This document shows, in pieces, positions 1 to 5,613 of a stretch of DNA of 7,190 nt (positions within the stretch are counted from its first letter, which is position 1; every line of letters starts with the position of its first letter). The stretch lies in assembly GCA_021200895.1 (NCBI GenBank), contig JAJQFX010000169.1:1-7190 (forward strand), given 5' to 3'. The translations under genes and the position numbers were made by a program. The stretch is from Clostridiales bacterium. Its GTDB lineage: Bacteria > Bacillota > Clostridia > Oscillospirales > Oscillospiraceae. A model generated the notes under the pieces. The model was not told where the DNA came from. It did not search any database and worked only from the letters and a program-made list of their open reading frames with translations.

Positions 1-272
1 CACCCCGCCGCGATTTGGCTGGGGGCCAGGGCCAGCACCACCCGTTGGCAGCCCTGGGTTTCCAGGGCGCGGAGGTATGCCTCCAGCGTCTCCCGCCAGC
101 TGGGCCAGGCCGGGGCAGGCAGCTGCCGCCCCCGCCAGAGGCACTCCGTCTGGGTGAGCAGCATGGCCTCCCCGGGGCGGCCATGCTCCAGTACGCTCCA
201 AATCAGCCGGGCGGTGCAGTCCGCCTCGCCGGTACCGATGATGCAGTATAAATTGTCACTCGTCCATGTCAT
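1..272 (-). CDS. Partial MurE-like Mur ligase domain protein with degenerate P-loop (5' end of gene, runs off left edge)
   Basis: A reading frame of 90 codons stays open from an ATG at 270-272 to the window edge. It overlaps the end of the PBP gene by 17 nt, which suggests translational coupling; no strong Shine-Dalgarno is visible. Residues 11-90 align without gaps, by memory, with the start of the MurE central ATPase domain. The P-loop region TGTNGKTT corresponds to residues 13-20 (GTGEADCT at 13-20 in part), followed by a helix containing LIW and an LPAP motif at 51-54, where MurE has LPAPNTTP. The stretch VVLALAPSQ at 78-86 sits where MurE has VVMEVSSH. The P-loop lysine and following threonine are replaced (Ala, Asp), and the usual ~90-residue N-terminal UDP-sugar domain is missing. 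In many Firmicutes murE follows the PBP gene, which fits the position. Family membership is inference; catalytic activity looks doubtful. Alternative: an unrelated hypothetical protein. Confidence 0.62.
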   Translation of the reverse strand, partial: MTWTSDNLYCIIGTGEADCTARLIWSVLEHGRPGEAMLLTQTECLWRGRQLPAPAWPSWRETLEAYLRALETQGCQRVVLALAPSQIAAG

Positions 273-2652
273 TGTCAACATAATCCACGATGGTGTCGTC
301 AGAGAAGTAGACCGTGACCGTAGTGCCCCGGTCCAGCAGCTCGCCTGCCTCGACGCTCTGTTTATATGCCAGCGTGGTGCTCGTGTAATAGCTGGAGGAG
401 CCTGACGCGACCATGTACAAATCCAGTTCGCTCAGGATTTCAAGGACGGTGTCCGGAGATTTCCCTGTCAGGTCAGGCATGACCACCAAGTCCTCCGGCA
501 CCTCCTCGCCCATGTACAGGATGACCTGGCTGCCGGAGGGCAGGCTGACGCCGGTGGCGGGGATTTGGCCGGTGACGGTGTCCCCATCCCCTACCACCCG
601 GTAGGTCAGGTCTTTCGCCGTCAGCACCTCCGCCGCCGTATCCTCGTCATAGCCCACCACAGTGGGCATGGAGACGGTGGCACCGGAGAGGTCGTCTGCC
701 GTGTACTCCTTAATGAAACCCCGATAGTCCAGGATGTCGGCAATCAGCTGGCCCACCAGAGGGGCTACCATGTTGCCGCCGGAGATGTAGACGCCGTTGG
801 TGCAGTAGTCGCTGCCGGCGGAGGCCACTTGGGGGGAATCCAGGGCCATCAGCACGATGATTTCCGGGTCATCCGCCGGGGCGAAGCCCACGAAGGAAAC
901 GACATACTCATCGTCCACCAACGTCTGGGAGGTGCCGGTCTTGCCGCCGATGCGGTAGCCCTCCATGTAGGCGTTCTTGCCGGTGTAGCTGGTGACGACC
1001 CCCTCCAGCAGGCTGGCCACCCGTGCGCTGGTCTCCTCGCTGATGACCTGGCGCACGGCGGTGTTATCCGCCTGATAGGTGATGGTGCCGTCCTCAGCCT
1101 CGATATAGTCCACCACATACGGCTCCCGCAGGTAGCCGCCGTTCACCGCCGCGTTGATGGCGGTGATGAGAGAGATGGGGGCGACGGTGAAGCGCTGGCC
1201 GAAGGAAGCAGTGGCCAGCTGGATGATGCCGAAATTGTCCTCGCTCCACACCACGCCCTGGCTCTCGCCGGGCACGTCGATGCCCGTGGTAGACATCAGG
1301 CCGAAGGCCTCCATATAGTCATAGAAGGTGTCCGTCCCCAGCTTCTGGCCGATGGTGATGAAGGCCGGGTTGCAGGAGTGGCCCACCGCCTCCGCCAGGG
1401 TTTGGGTGCCGTGGCCGGTTCGCTGAGAGCAGTAGATGGGGTTGGACCAGCCGCTGACCATGATGCTGCCGGAGCAGTGGAAGGTGGAGCTTTCTGAAAC
1501 CACTCCCTCCTCCAGGGCGGCGGCCAGGACGATACTCTTGAAGGTGGAACCGGGCTCGTAGGTGTCGTTCACCGCCTTGTTCCGCCACATGGTGTTGATG
1601 GCGTCGCTCTCGCTGATTTCCCCGCTCTCCACCTGGCTTTGCAGCACGCTGTCAATGACGGTGCTGTAATCGTTCAGGTCATAGGTGGGGTAGCTGGCCA
1701 TGCCCAGGATGGCGCCAGTGTCGCACTCCATGACGATGACGAAGCCGCCGTTCTGCACGTCGTTGGCCTCGATGCCCTCCTCCAGATACTTCTCGCAGTA
1801 GGACTGAATGGTGGCGTCCAAGGTCAGGTAGACGTCGCTGCCGTCCTCGGCGTCATAGTAGTCCTGATAAAAGTTCTTCAGGTCGGTGCCCAGGTTGTTC
1901 TTCGCCGTCACCAGCAGTCCGGCGCTGCCGGACAAATCGCTCTCCAGCTGGGCCTCCAGGCCGTAAGCGCCGCCGCTGTCATTGGTGAAGCCAATGACCT
2001 GAGCTGCCAGGGTGGAGTAGGGGTAGAACCGCTTGCTGTTGGGGGTCATATAGATGCAGCCGGACAGGTCGTACTCCGAAATCAGGCTGCGGATGCGCTC
2101 CGCCACGCTGTCGCTGACCTTGCTGGCCAGCTTCTTGTACTGGCTGGTGGTGTCCTCGCATTTCTTCACAATGCTCTCGGCGGTGACATCCTCCAAAATC
2201 TCTTCCAGCCCCTGGGAGACAACCTCTACCACGTCATAGTCGTAGCTTTCTGCTTCCTCGGTGTACTCGGCCTTGGTGTCCTCATCCTCCGCGTCCGCCG
2301 CCTTCTCCAGGGCCTCCTGCCGTTCGGTGTCCAGTTCGCTCTGCTTCTCCAGAATGGCCTTGGGGGAGATGATCACGTCATAGGCCGTGGAGCTGATGGC
2401 CAGCACGTTGCCGTTGGCGTCGTAGATGGAGCCGCGGTTGGCGGTGACGGACAGCTCGCCGGTCTGCTGATCCACCGCCTCCTCCTCCAGCTCGTCATGG
2501 CGCACGATCTGCCAATAGTATAGCTGGTAAACCAGGGGAATAAACAGCAAAACACCAAAAACGCAGAGAAGCACCACCGTCCTGCGAAAGATACGGCGTT
2601 TTGCTTCCCTGCCCTGATTCCTTTTTGCACGTTTTGGTTGTTGTCTGTTCAT
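256..2652 (-). CDS. ftsI: Class B penicillin-binding protein with two PASTA domains (FtsI/PBP2B/SpoVD type)
   Basis: Septal peptidoglycan transpeptidase, anchored in the membrane by an N-terminal helix and acting outside the cell on lipid II-derived strands. With the preferred ATG at 2652 it has 798 residues: a basic cytoplasmic tail (1-23), a membrane helix (about 24-45), then the PBP dimerisation domain beginning with the ANRGSIYD motif (71-78). An acidic insertion (about 102-140) follows. The transpeptidase domain has STFK (nucleophile Ser369), SCN (426-428) and KTGT (571-574). Two PASTA domains follow, about 659-716 and 722-783, each with a PxxxG-type start (MPTVVG, MPDLTG). All catalytic motifs are intact. 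An upstream ATG at 2697 would add 15 residues and also has an AAGGA-like ribosome site, but it lies in the loop of a 12-bp inverted repeat. The ATG at 2652 has GAGGG 4 nt upstream and gives the usual basic tail plus helix. Whether it serves vegetative division (PBP2B) or sporulation (SpoVD) cannot be told from sequence; as the only PBP visible here it could do either. Confidence 0.94.
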   Translation of the reverse strand: MNRQQPKRAKRNQGREAKRRIFRRTVVLLCVFGVLLFIPLVYQLYYWQIVRHDELEEEAVDQQTGELSVTANRGSIYDANGNVLAISSTAYDVIISPKAILEKQSELDTERQEALEKAADAEDEDTKAEYTEEAESYDYDVVEVVSQGLEEILEDVTAESIVKKCEDTTSQYKKLASKVSDSVAERIRSLISEYDLSGCIYMTPNSKRFYPYSTLAAQVIGFTNDSGGAYGLEAQLESDLSGSAGLLVTAKNNLGTDLKNFYQDYYDAEDGSDVYLTLDATIQSYCEKYLEEGIEANDVQNGGFVIVMECDTGAILGMASYPTYDLNDYSTVIDSVLQSQVESGEISESDAINTMWRNKAVNDTYEPGSTFKSIVLAAALEEGVVSESSTFHCSGSIMVSGWSNPIYCSQRTGHGTQTLAEAVGHSCNPAFITIGQKLGTDTFYDYMEAFGLMSTTGIDVPGESQGVVWSEDNFGIIQLATASFGQRFTVAPISLITAINAAVNGGYLREPYVVDYIEAEDGTITYQADNTAVRQVISEETSARVASLLEGVVTSYTGKNAYMEGYRIGGKTGTSQTLVDDEYVVSFVGFAPADDPEIIVLMALDSPQVASAGSDYCTNGVYISGGNMVAPLVGQLIADILDYRGFIKEYTADDLSGATVSMPTVVGYDEDTAAEVLTAKDLTYRVVGDGDTVTGQIPATGVSLPSGSQVILYMGEEVPEDLVVMPDLTGKSPDTVLEILSELDLYMVASGSSSYYTSTTLAYKQSVEAGELLDRGTTVTVYFSDDTIVDYVDNDMDE

Positions 2653-2674
2653 GTTGCCCTCGCTTTTCACGGCG

Positions 2675-2715
2675 TAAGGGCGTAAGAAGAACTGCATTCT
2701 ATCCTTACGCCCTTA
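2675..2715 (-). promoter_or_regulatory. 12-bp perfect inverted repeat around the upstream start of the PBP gene
   Basis: The arms at 2704-2715 and 2675-2686 are perfectly complementary (minus-strand arm TAAGGGCGTAAG) with a 17-nt loop at 2687-2703. In the mRNA the loop holds the ATG at 2697, and the AAGGA ribosome site of that ATG straddles the stem edge. There is no downstream U tract, so it is not a classical terminator. Possible roles (inference) are masking the upstream start, an mRNA processing site, or setting the PBP level relative to FtsL. Confidence 0.6.
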
Positions 2716-2759
2716 TCCGATGTGTGTTAGACGGCCTCGCCGCTAAAAGATATATGCGC

Positions 2760-3320
2760 TCACTGGGCAAAGTATGTAAGCACGCTCCGCCAGAAGCCCT
2801 GCAAGTCCTCCGTCACCTGCTCCACCAGGGTGGGGTCTTCCTGCTGCTCGTAGACGACGGCGTTATCCGGCTCCGCCAGCTCCAGATACACCTTCTGGGT
2901 GGAGCTGGGTTCCACCAGCCCGGCCTCGTCCGCCGCCTCCTGGAGGGTGGCGGTGTCAAACAGGTCGTTGTACTCAGAGGTCAGGGAGGCTTCCTCCTCC
3001 ACCAGCTCGGCCAGGTAGTCCTCCATGGTGCTGGTGGCGGCATAGACGCTGTTGAGCTGGATGTAACTGGTCAGCACCAGCACCGCCATCAGCGCCACCG
3101 CCGCGAAGCCGCTTACCGCAAACAGGGAGATGCCCTGCTGGGGGCGCACCTGGGGCTGGGCCGCAGTTCTCCGGCTGGACTGCCGTTTCGGCTCCGGCTG
3201 GCGCTGGGGGGCCTGCCGCTCCTCCCGCTGGGGGGCGACGACCGTATTGCTCAGGTCATAGGCCACGTTGCCGAAGCTGGTGTTGGCCATCTGCGCCGCT
3301 GTCCGTTTTCTGTCTGCCAT
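2760..3320 (-). CDS. ftsL: FtsL-like cell division membrane protein
   Basis: Bitopic division protein that in known systems pairs with DivIC/FtsB and activates the septal synthase. The 186-residue product has a long basic, Gln/Pro/Arg-rich cytoplasmic region (1-62), one membrane helix (about 64-86), a heptad-like extracellular helix (about 90-130), and a variable acidic tail ending in an aromatic segment. Sequence conservation in FtsL is poor, so the call rests on topology and on position between rsmH and the PBP gene, where ftsL is found in Firmicutes. The start chosen is the ATG at 3318-3320, preceded by AAGAGG with a 9-nt spacer; a TTG 27 nt upstream (3347) is in frame but lacks a good ribosome site. 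The tail after the coiled coil (about 130-186) is longer than in B. subtilis FtsL (117 residues in total). The gap to the PBP start is 107 nt. Confidence 0.82.
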   Translation of the reverse strand: MADRKRTAAQMANTSFGNVAYDLSNTVVAPQREERQAPQRQPEPKRQSSRRTAAQPQVRPQQGISLFAVSGFAAVALMAVLVLTSYIQLNSVYAATSTMEDYLAELVEEEASLTSEYNDLFDTATLQEAADEAGLVEPSSTQKVYLELAEPDNAVVYEQQEDPTLVEQVTEDLQGFWRSVLTYFAQ

Positions 3321-3386
3321 TTGGAATAACCTCTTTTCTCTATACAATGAACCGCCATCGTATGGATTGATTGATTTGTTGGGGCG

Positions 3387-4322
3387 CTACAGCTTTTCGC
3401 AGATGCGCAGCTTGGCGCTCCTGGCCCGGGGATTCCGGGCCACCTCCTCCGCCGTGGGGAGCAGGGGCTTCTTCGGCGTCTGCCGTATCTCCGGCACCTT
3501 GCCGCACACGCAGACCGGGAAGTCCGGCGGGCAGGTGCAGCCCTGGGCGTGGTTCTGGTAGCCGATTTTCACCATCCTGTCCTCCAGGCTGTGGAAGGTG
3601 ATGATGCAAAGCCGTCCGCCGGGCTTTAATCGGGGGATCACCCGGTCAATGACTTCCTCAATATAGGTCAGCTCGTCATTCACAGCGATGCGGAGGGCCT
3701 GGAAGCACCGCTTGGCGGGGTGCTGCTTCTCCCGCAGGGCCTGGGCGGGCATGGCGGACTTGATGACCTCCACCAGCTGAAGGGTGGTGTCAATGGGGGC
3801 CTGCTCCCGCCTGCGGCAAATCGCAGCGGCGACCTGCCTCGCGTAGCGCTCCTCTCCGTAGTGGGAGAAGCACCATTTCAGCTGCCCCTCGTCCCAGGTG
3901 TTCACCACCTCCCGGGCGGTCAGGGCCTGGGTCTGATCCATCCGCATATCCAGCGGTGCGTCGTGCATATAGGAGAAACCCCTGGCCGGGTCGTCCAGCT
4001 GGGGGGAGGAGACACCCAAATCCAGCAGCATCCCATCGATTTGGGCGAGGCCCAGTCCGTCCAGGATGTCTGCCACGTCGCCAAAGTTGCCATGCACCAG
4101 CGTCACCCGCTCCAGCCACGGCTCCAGCCGTTGGGGAGCCGCGTCCAGCGCCGCCTGGTCCCGGTCAATGGCTATCAGCCGCCCGGTGGTCAGCCGCCGG
4201 GCGATTTCCCGGCTGTGGCCTGCCCGGCCCAGCGTGCCGTCCACATAGACGCCCTCCGGCCTGATTTGCAGCCCCTGAATGCACTCCTCCAGCATGACGG
4301 GGATGTGGGTTCGCTCCTCCAT
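3387..4322 (-). CDS. rsmH: 16S rRNA (cytosine(1402)-N(4))-methyltransferase RsmH
   Basis: S-adenosylmethionine-dependent enzyme that methylates N4 of C1402 in the 16S rRNA decoding centre. The 311-residue product is full length for the family (E. coli about 313). Hallmarks are in the right order: HIPVML at 6-11, the SAM-binding DGTLGRAGHS (28-37), AIDRD (51-55), DLGVSSPQLD (101-110), the PLDMRMD stretch (123-129), CFQALRIAVNDE (206-217), FHSLEDR (243-249) and a basic end with NPRARSAKLR (297-306). A CxC...CxC cluster (Cys262, 264, 271, 273) precedes the KPLLPT segment. The ATG at 4320-4322 has AGGAG 6 nt upstream. It lies 65 nt after mraZ and 66 nt before ftsL and is probably co-transcribed with both. 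Confidence 0.97.
   Translation of the reverse strand: MEERTHIPVMLEECIQGLQIRPEGVYVDGTLGRAGHSREIARRLTTGRLIAIDRDQAALDAAPQRLEPWLERVTLVHGNFGDVADILDGLGLAQIDGMLLDLGVSSPQLDDPARGFSYMHDAPLDMRMDQTQALTAREVVNTWDEGQLKWCFSHYGEERYARQVAAAICRRREQAPIDTTLQLVEVIKSAMPAQALREKQHPAKRCFQALRIAVNDELTYIEEVIDRVIPRLKPGGRLCIITFHSLEDRMVKIGYQNHAQGCTCPPDFPVCVCGKVPEIRQTPKKPLLPTAEEVARNPRARSAKLRICEKL
3504..3539 (-). other. rsmH: Four-cysteine CxC-x6-CxC cluster in RsmH
   Basis: Codons 262-273 of rsmH encode Cys-Thr-Cys, a six-residue spacer containing PPDFPV, and Cys-Val-Cys. The spacing would suit a small metal site. I recall similar cysteines in Gram-positive RsmH proteins; metal binding is inference. Confidence 0.5.
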
Positions 4323-4328
4323 GTGATT

Positions 4329-4333
4329 CTCCT
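4329..4333 (-). promoter_or_regulatory. Ribosome binding site of rsmH
   Basis: AGGAG on the minus strand, 6 nt before the rsmH ATG. It confirms this start over downstream alternatives. Confidence 0.8.
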
Positions 4334-4343
4334 GGCCTTTACT

Positions 4344-4371
4344 ATCATACTACGTTTCGGCAAAAACACAA
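4344..4371 (-). promoter_or_regulatory. Possible weak internal promoter before rsmH
   Basis: TATGAT (4344-4349) is one mismatch from the -10 consensus. TTGTGT (4366-4371) lies 16 bp upstream and is a half match to the -35. The -35 falls inside the loop and arm of the inverted repeat at 4358-4383. If used, it would give rsmH and downstream genes transcription independent of MraZ. The call rests on motif fit alone. Confidence 0.3.
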
Positions 4372-4383
4372 CTGTTTTTGCCG
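4358..4383 (-). repeat. Perfect 11-bp stem-loop between mraZ and rsmH
   Basis: The arms at 4358-4368 and 4373-4383 are exact complements (CGGCAAAAACA / TGTTTTTGCCG) with a 4-nt loop. On the minus strand, the operon direction, AAACG follows the stem, so it is not a canonical terminator. On the plus strand CTTTTTA follows at 4384-4390, overlapping the mraZ stop codon, so it could stop antisense transcription. It may also act as a partial attenuator or processing site that separates mraZ from rsmH expression. Confidence 0.65.
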
Positions 4384-4387
4384 CTTT

Positions 4388-4837
4388 TTACAGCCCCCGG
4401 GACAGGGTTCTCCGCACCCGGATGGGCCGCAGCGTCACCTTCTGGTGGGCCAGCCAGCTGTCCGCGTCCCAGATGTCGGCGGTGCGGTTGTTGCCGTTGA
4501 CCACCACCGCTTTGGTGATGCCGGCGTACTCCCGCTGCTCCGCTGTCAGCGGGACGCGGCCGGAGGAGTCCGGCGTACACTCTGAGGCATAGGCGAAAAT
4601 CATGGCGGCCTCTGCGGCGGCCTCGTCATCCTCCTGGCACTGGGCGATCTTCTCCTGGAACTGGGCCCAGACCGCCGCCGGGAAGATGGTCAGGTGGGGA
4701 CGCATCTCTCCGCCGGGGTCGGCGTCGGCGGTAGCGTTGATGGTGATGTAAAACTTGTCCCCCAGCTCCTCCGTGAGGCGGGCAGGAATGCATAGCCGTC
4801 CCTTGCTGTCCAGGTTATGCTCTGACTTGCCATACAC
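4388..4837 (-). CDS. mraZ: Transcriptional regulator MraZ
   Basis: DNA-binding repressor of its own dcw operon; family members form rings of double AbrB-like beta-barrel subunits and read tandem promoter repeats. The 149-residue protein has two related halves, each with the DxxxR signature: Asp10-Arg14 (DSKGR) and Asp90-Arg94 (DSSGR). The second half continues to a conserved DIWDADSW segment (121-128). The first half carries a longer loop than usual (about residues 34-48) and the C-terminus is basic (138-147). Translation begins at GTG 4835-4837, with AGAGGTGAG 5 nt upstream; no in-frame ATG fits. It is the first gene of the operon, directly downstream of matching operator repeats, which supports autoregulation. 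Confidence 0.95.
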   Translation of the reverse strand: MYGKSEHNLDSKGRLCIPARLTEELGDKFYITINATADADPGGEMRPHLTIFPAAVWAQFQEKIAQCQEDDEAAAEAAMIFAYASECTPDSSGRVPLTAEQREYAGITKAVVVNGNNRTADIWDADSWLAHQKVTLRPIRVRRTLSRGL

Positions 4838-4842
4838 CGCCC

Positions 4843-4851
4843 CTCACCTCT
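4843..4851 (-). promoter_or_regulatory. Ribosome binding site fixing the GTG start of mraZ
   Basis: AGAGGTGAG ends 5 nt before the GTG at 4835-4837. The protein read from this GTG begins MYGKSEHNLD, with the first DxxxR motif at the usual distance from the N-terminus. Confidence 0.75.
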
Positions 4852-4858
4852 TTGACGC

Positions 4859-4907
4859 GCCACTTTCCAGCCCCAAAGCGCCATTTCATGCTACTTTGTG
4901 CCACTTG
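4859..4907 (-). promoter_or_regulatory. MraZ operator: phased direct repeats
   Basis: Reading minus strand, AAGTGGC, AAAGTAGC and AAATGGC begin a set with their GGC/AGC ends exactly 10 bp apart (plus-strand G-C-C/T at 4900, 4890, 4880). A weak unit (GGGGC) sits at 4870 and a clean AAAGTGGC at 4859, 11 bp on. Tandem AAAGTGG-like or GTGG boxes one helical turn apart are the known MraZ recognition pattern in Firmicutes and Mollicutes. They start at the predicted transcription start, as expected for repression. Confidence 0.8.
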
Positions 4908-4914
4908 TGTTTTT

Positions 4915-4943
4915 AGTATACCCCCTCTTCCTGGAAAAAGCAA
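4915..4943 (-). promoter_or_regulatory. Promoter of the mraZ (dcw) operon
   Basis: TTGCTT (-35, 4938-4943) and TATACT (-10, 4915-4920) are separated by exactly 17 bp, a good housekeeping-sigma promoter. Transcription would start near 4907-4909, at the first MraZ box. Confidence 0.82.
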
Positions 4944-4949
4944 CCCCTG

Positions 4950-4970
4950 TTTTTCGTTTTTCACGAAAAA
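4950..4970. repeat. A/T-rich inverted repeat upstream of the mraZ -35
   Basis: TTTTTCGT (4950-4957) and ACGAAAAA (4963-4970) are perfect 8-bp complements around a 5-nt loop. The A/T tracts begin about 7 bp upstream of the -35, where an UP element would sit; a regulator site is the other possibility. Confidence 0.45.
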
Positions 4971-5063
4971 AAGTGCGCATCCGCGGCAGAATTTGGGAAG
5001 TCTCCCCGATTTCCTCTCCCGCAGCGCAAAAATGAAAATCAGATGAAATTTTGGGGAACCCTC

Positions 5064-5092
5064 TTGTATCGGGAAACTATTCGTGGTATAAC
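5064..5092 (+). promoter_or_regulatory. Extended -10 promoter of the GlsB-family gene
   Basis: TTGTAT (5064-5069), a 17-bp spacer, then TATAAC (5087-5092) preceded by TG one base upstream, giving the extended -10 form. The -10 is one mismatch from consensus. The start would be near 5098-5100, leaving a leader of roughly 100 nt. Confidence 0.6.
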
Positions 5093-5093
5093 A

Positions 5094-5122
5094 AAAGCGT
5101 GGGACGGAATTTCCCACGCTTT
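5094..5122 (+). promoter_or_regulatory. Stem-loop at the predicted 5' end of the GlsB-family mRNA
   Basis: The arms AAAGCGTGGGA (5094-5104) and TCCCACGCTTT (5112-5122) are perfectly complementary around a 7-nt loop. With the start near 5098 the RNA would begin with the GC-rich part of the stem, which could protect it from 5' decay. No T run follows on the plus strand. On the minus strand TTTTGTTAT follows, so it could also stop leftward transcription. Confidence 0.6.
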
Positions 5123-5202
5123 GACCGCAAGCACCACCGTCAGACAGCACACGGCCTCCCGCGCCGGTGCGGTCTGCGTCATTCACAAAAGGAGGCTTCT
5201 CT

Positions 5203-5454
5203 ATGTTTTCCATCCTCTCCACACTGATTCTGGGCCTGCTGGCCGGTTATCTAGCCTGCCGTATCATGGGCCAGGGCAGCAGCATGGTGATGAACCTGAT
5301 CGTCGGCGTCGTCGGCGCAGCCATCGGCAGCTTTCTGTTCAGCCTGATCGGCATCTACGCCTACAGCTGGATCGGCCAGCTGCTGGTAGCCATTGTCGGG
5401 GCCTGCGTCCTGCTGTGGTTGGTGAACTACATTTCCAGCCATCGCCACCGCTAA
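5203..5454 (+). CDS. GlsB/YeaQ/YmgE (transglycosylase-associated) family small membrane protein
   Basis: 83-residue integral membrane protein, the typical size for the family. Three hydrophobic helices at about 2-22, 27-49 and 56-77 leave a short His/Arg-rich tail. The Gly-rich pattern is characteristic: GLLAGYLA (11-18), MGQGS (22-26), then NLIVGVVGAAIGSFLF (31-46). Members are linked to general or envelope stress responses in some bacteria, but their biochemical role is unknown and the 'transglycosylase-associated' name is historical. The start chosen is the ATG at 5203, with GGAGG at 5191-5195 and a 7-nt spacer; an ATG 36 nt upstream would add polar residues and lacks such a site. It is monocistronic, with its own promoter and terminator, and divergent from the mraZ operon. 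Confidence 0.9.
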   Translation: MFSILSTLILGLLAGYLACRIMGQGSSMVMNLIVGVVGAAIGSFLFSLIGIYAYSWIGQLLVAIVGACVLLWLVNYISSHRHR

Positions 5455-5545
5455 GAAGGCAGCAGCAGGATAAGGGGCTGCGCTGCTCCATCAACCCTGG
5501 ATAGATTACTTCATTCAGTTGACACTCTTTCTGCGCCAACACACA

Positions 5546-5586
5546 CAGCCAGCCCGCAAAGCATTTGCGGGCTGGCTGCTTTTTTG
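5546..5586 (+). terminator. Strong rho-independent terminator after the GlsB-family gene
   Basis: A perfect 15-bp stem (5546-5560 with 5564-5578) and 3-nt loop GCA is followed by CTTTTTTT. It sits about 90 nt after the stop codon. On the opposite strand GTGTGTG follows, so it is oriented for the plus-strand gene, although the stem lies 35 nt beyond the stop of the convergent hydrolase gene and may help it too. Confidence 0.92.
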
Positions 5587-5613
5587 TTGCTATGCCGTTG
5601 TGTGTGGGCGTCC

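Larger units (their letters stand above)
4838..5202. other. Divergent intergenic region, mraZ operon / GlsB-family gene
   Basis: This 365-bp gene-free stretch holds, from left to right, the mraZ ribosome site, MraZ operator repeats, mraZ promoter and an A/T-rich inverted repeat. About 90 bp (4974-5060) follow in which I see no clear signal. The promoter, 5' hairpin and leader of the plus-strand gene come last. Open frames across it on either strand lack protein-like composition and ribosome sites. Confidence 0.7.

Noticed and set aside
565..1497. Plus-strand open frame of 310 codons opposite the PBP gene
   Set aside because: It lies wholly antisense to the transpeptidase domain, is rich in His, Gly and Ala as expected from the reverse complement of GC-rich codons, and has no ribosome site or recognisable motif.
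1639..2523. Plus-strand open frame of 294 codons opposite the PBP gene
   Set aside because: Leu/Val/Gly/Gln-rich composition is typical of antisense frames of acidic GC-rich genes. It overlaps the convincing PBP coding frame completely.
2728..2743. Small inverted repeat (CGGC CTC GCCG core) after the FtsL-like gene
   Set aside because: Short stem with a mismatch when extended and no T run in the operon direction; too common in GC-rich DNA to call a terminator.
2601..3329. Plus-strand open frame of 242 codons opposite the FtsL-like gene
   Set aside because: Antisense to a gene supported by position, topology and ribosome site; no motif or start signal of its own.
3321..3347. TTG start adding nine residues to the FtsL-like protein
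   Set aside because: No ribosome site upstream, whereas AAGAGG sits well before the ATG at 3320.
3720..4592. Plus-strand open frame of 290 codons opposite rsmH and mraZ
   Set aside because: It spans two unambiguous genes and the regulatory gap between them in antisense; low-complexity product.
5167..5202. Upstream ATG for the GlsB-family gene
   Set aside because: It adds 12 polar residues, lacks a ribosome site, and GGAGG at 5191-5195 clearly serves the ATG at 5203.
4815..5222. Minus-strand open frame of 135 codons across the divergent promoter region
   Set aside because: It would overlap the mraZ promoter, the operator repeats and the plus-strand gene's leader. The product has no coherent composition and no good ribosome site.
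5519..5524. Consensus TTGACA -35 element between the GlsB-family gene and its terminator
   Set aside because: No -10-like hexamer follows at 16-18 bp, and the terminator stem begins soon after.
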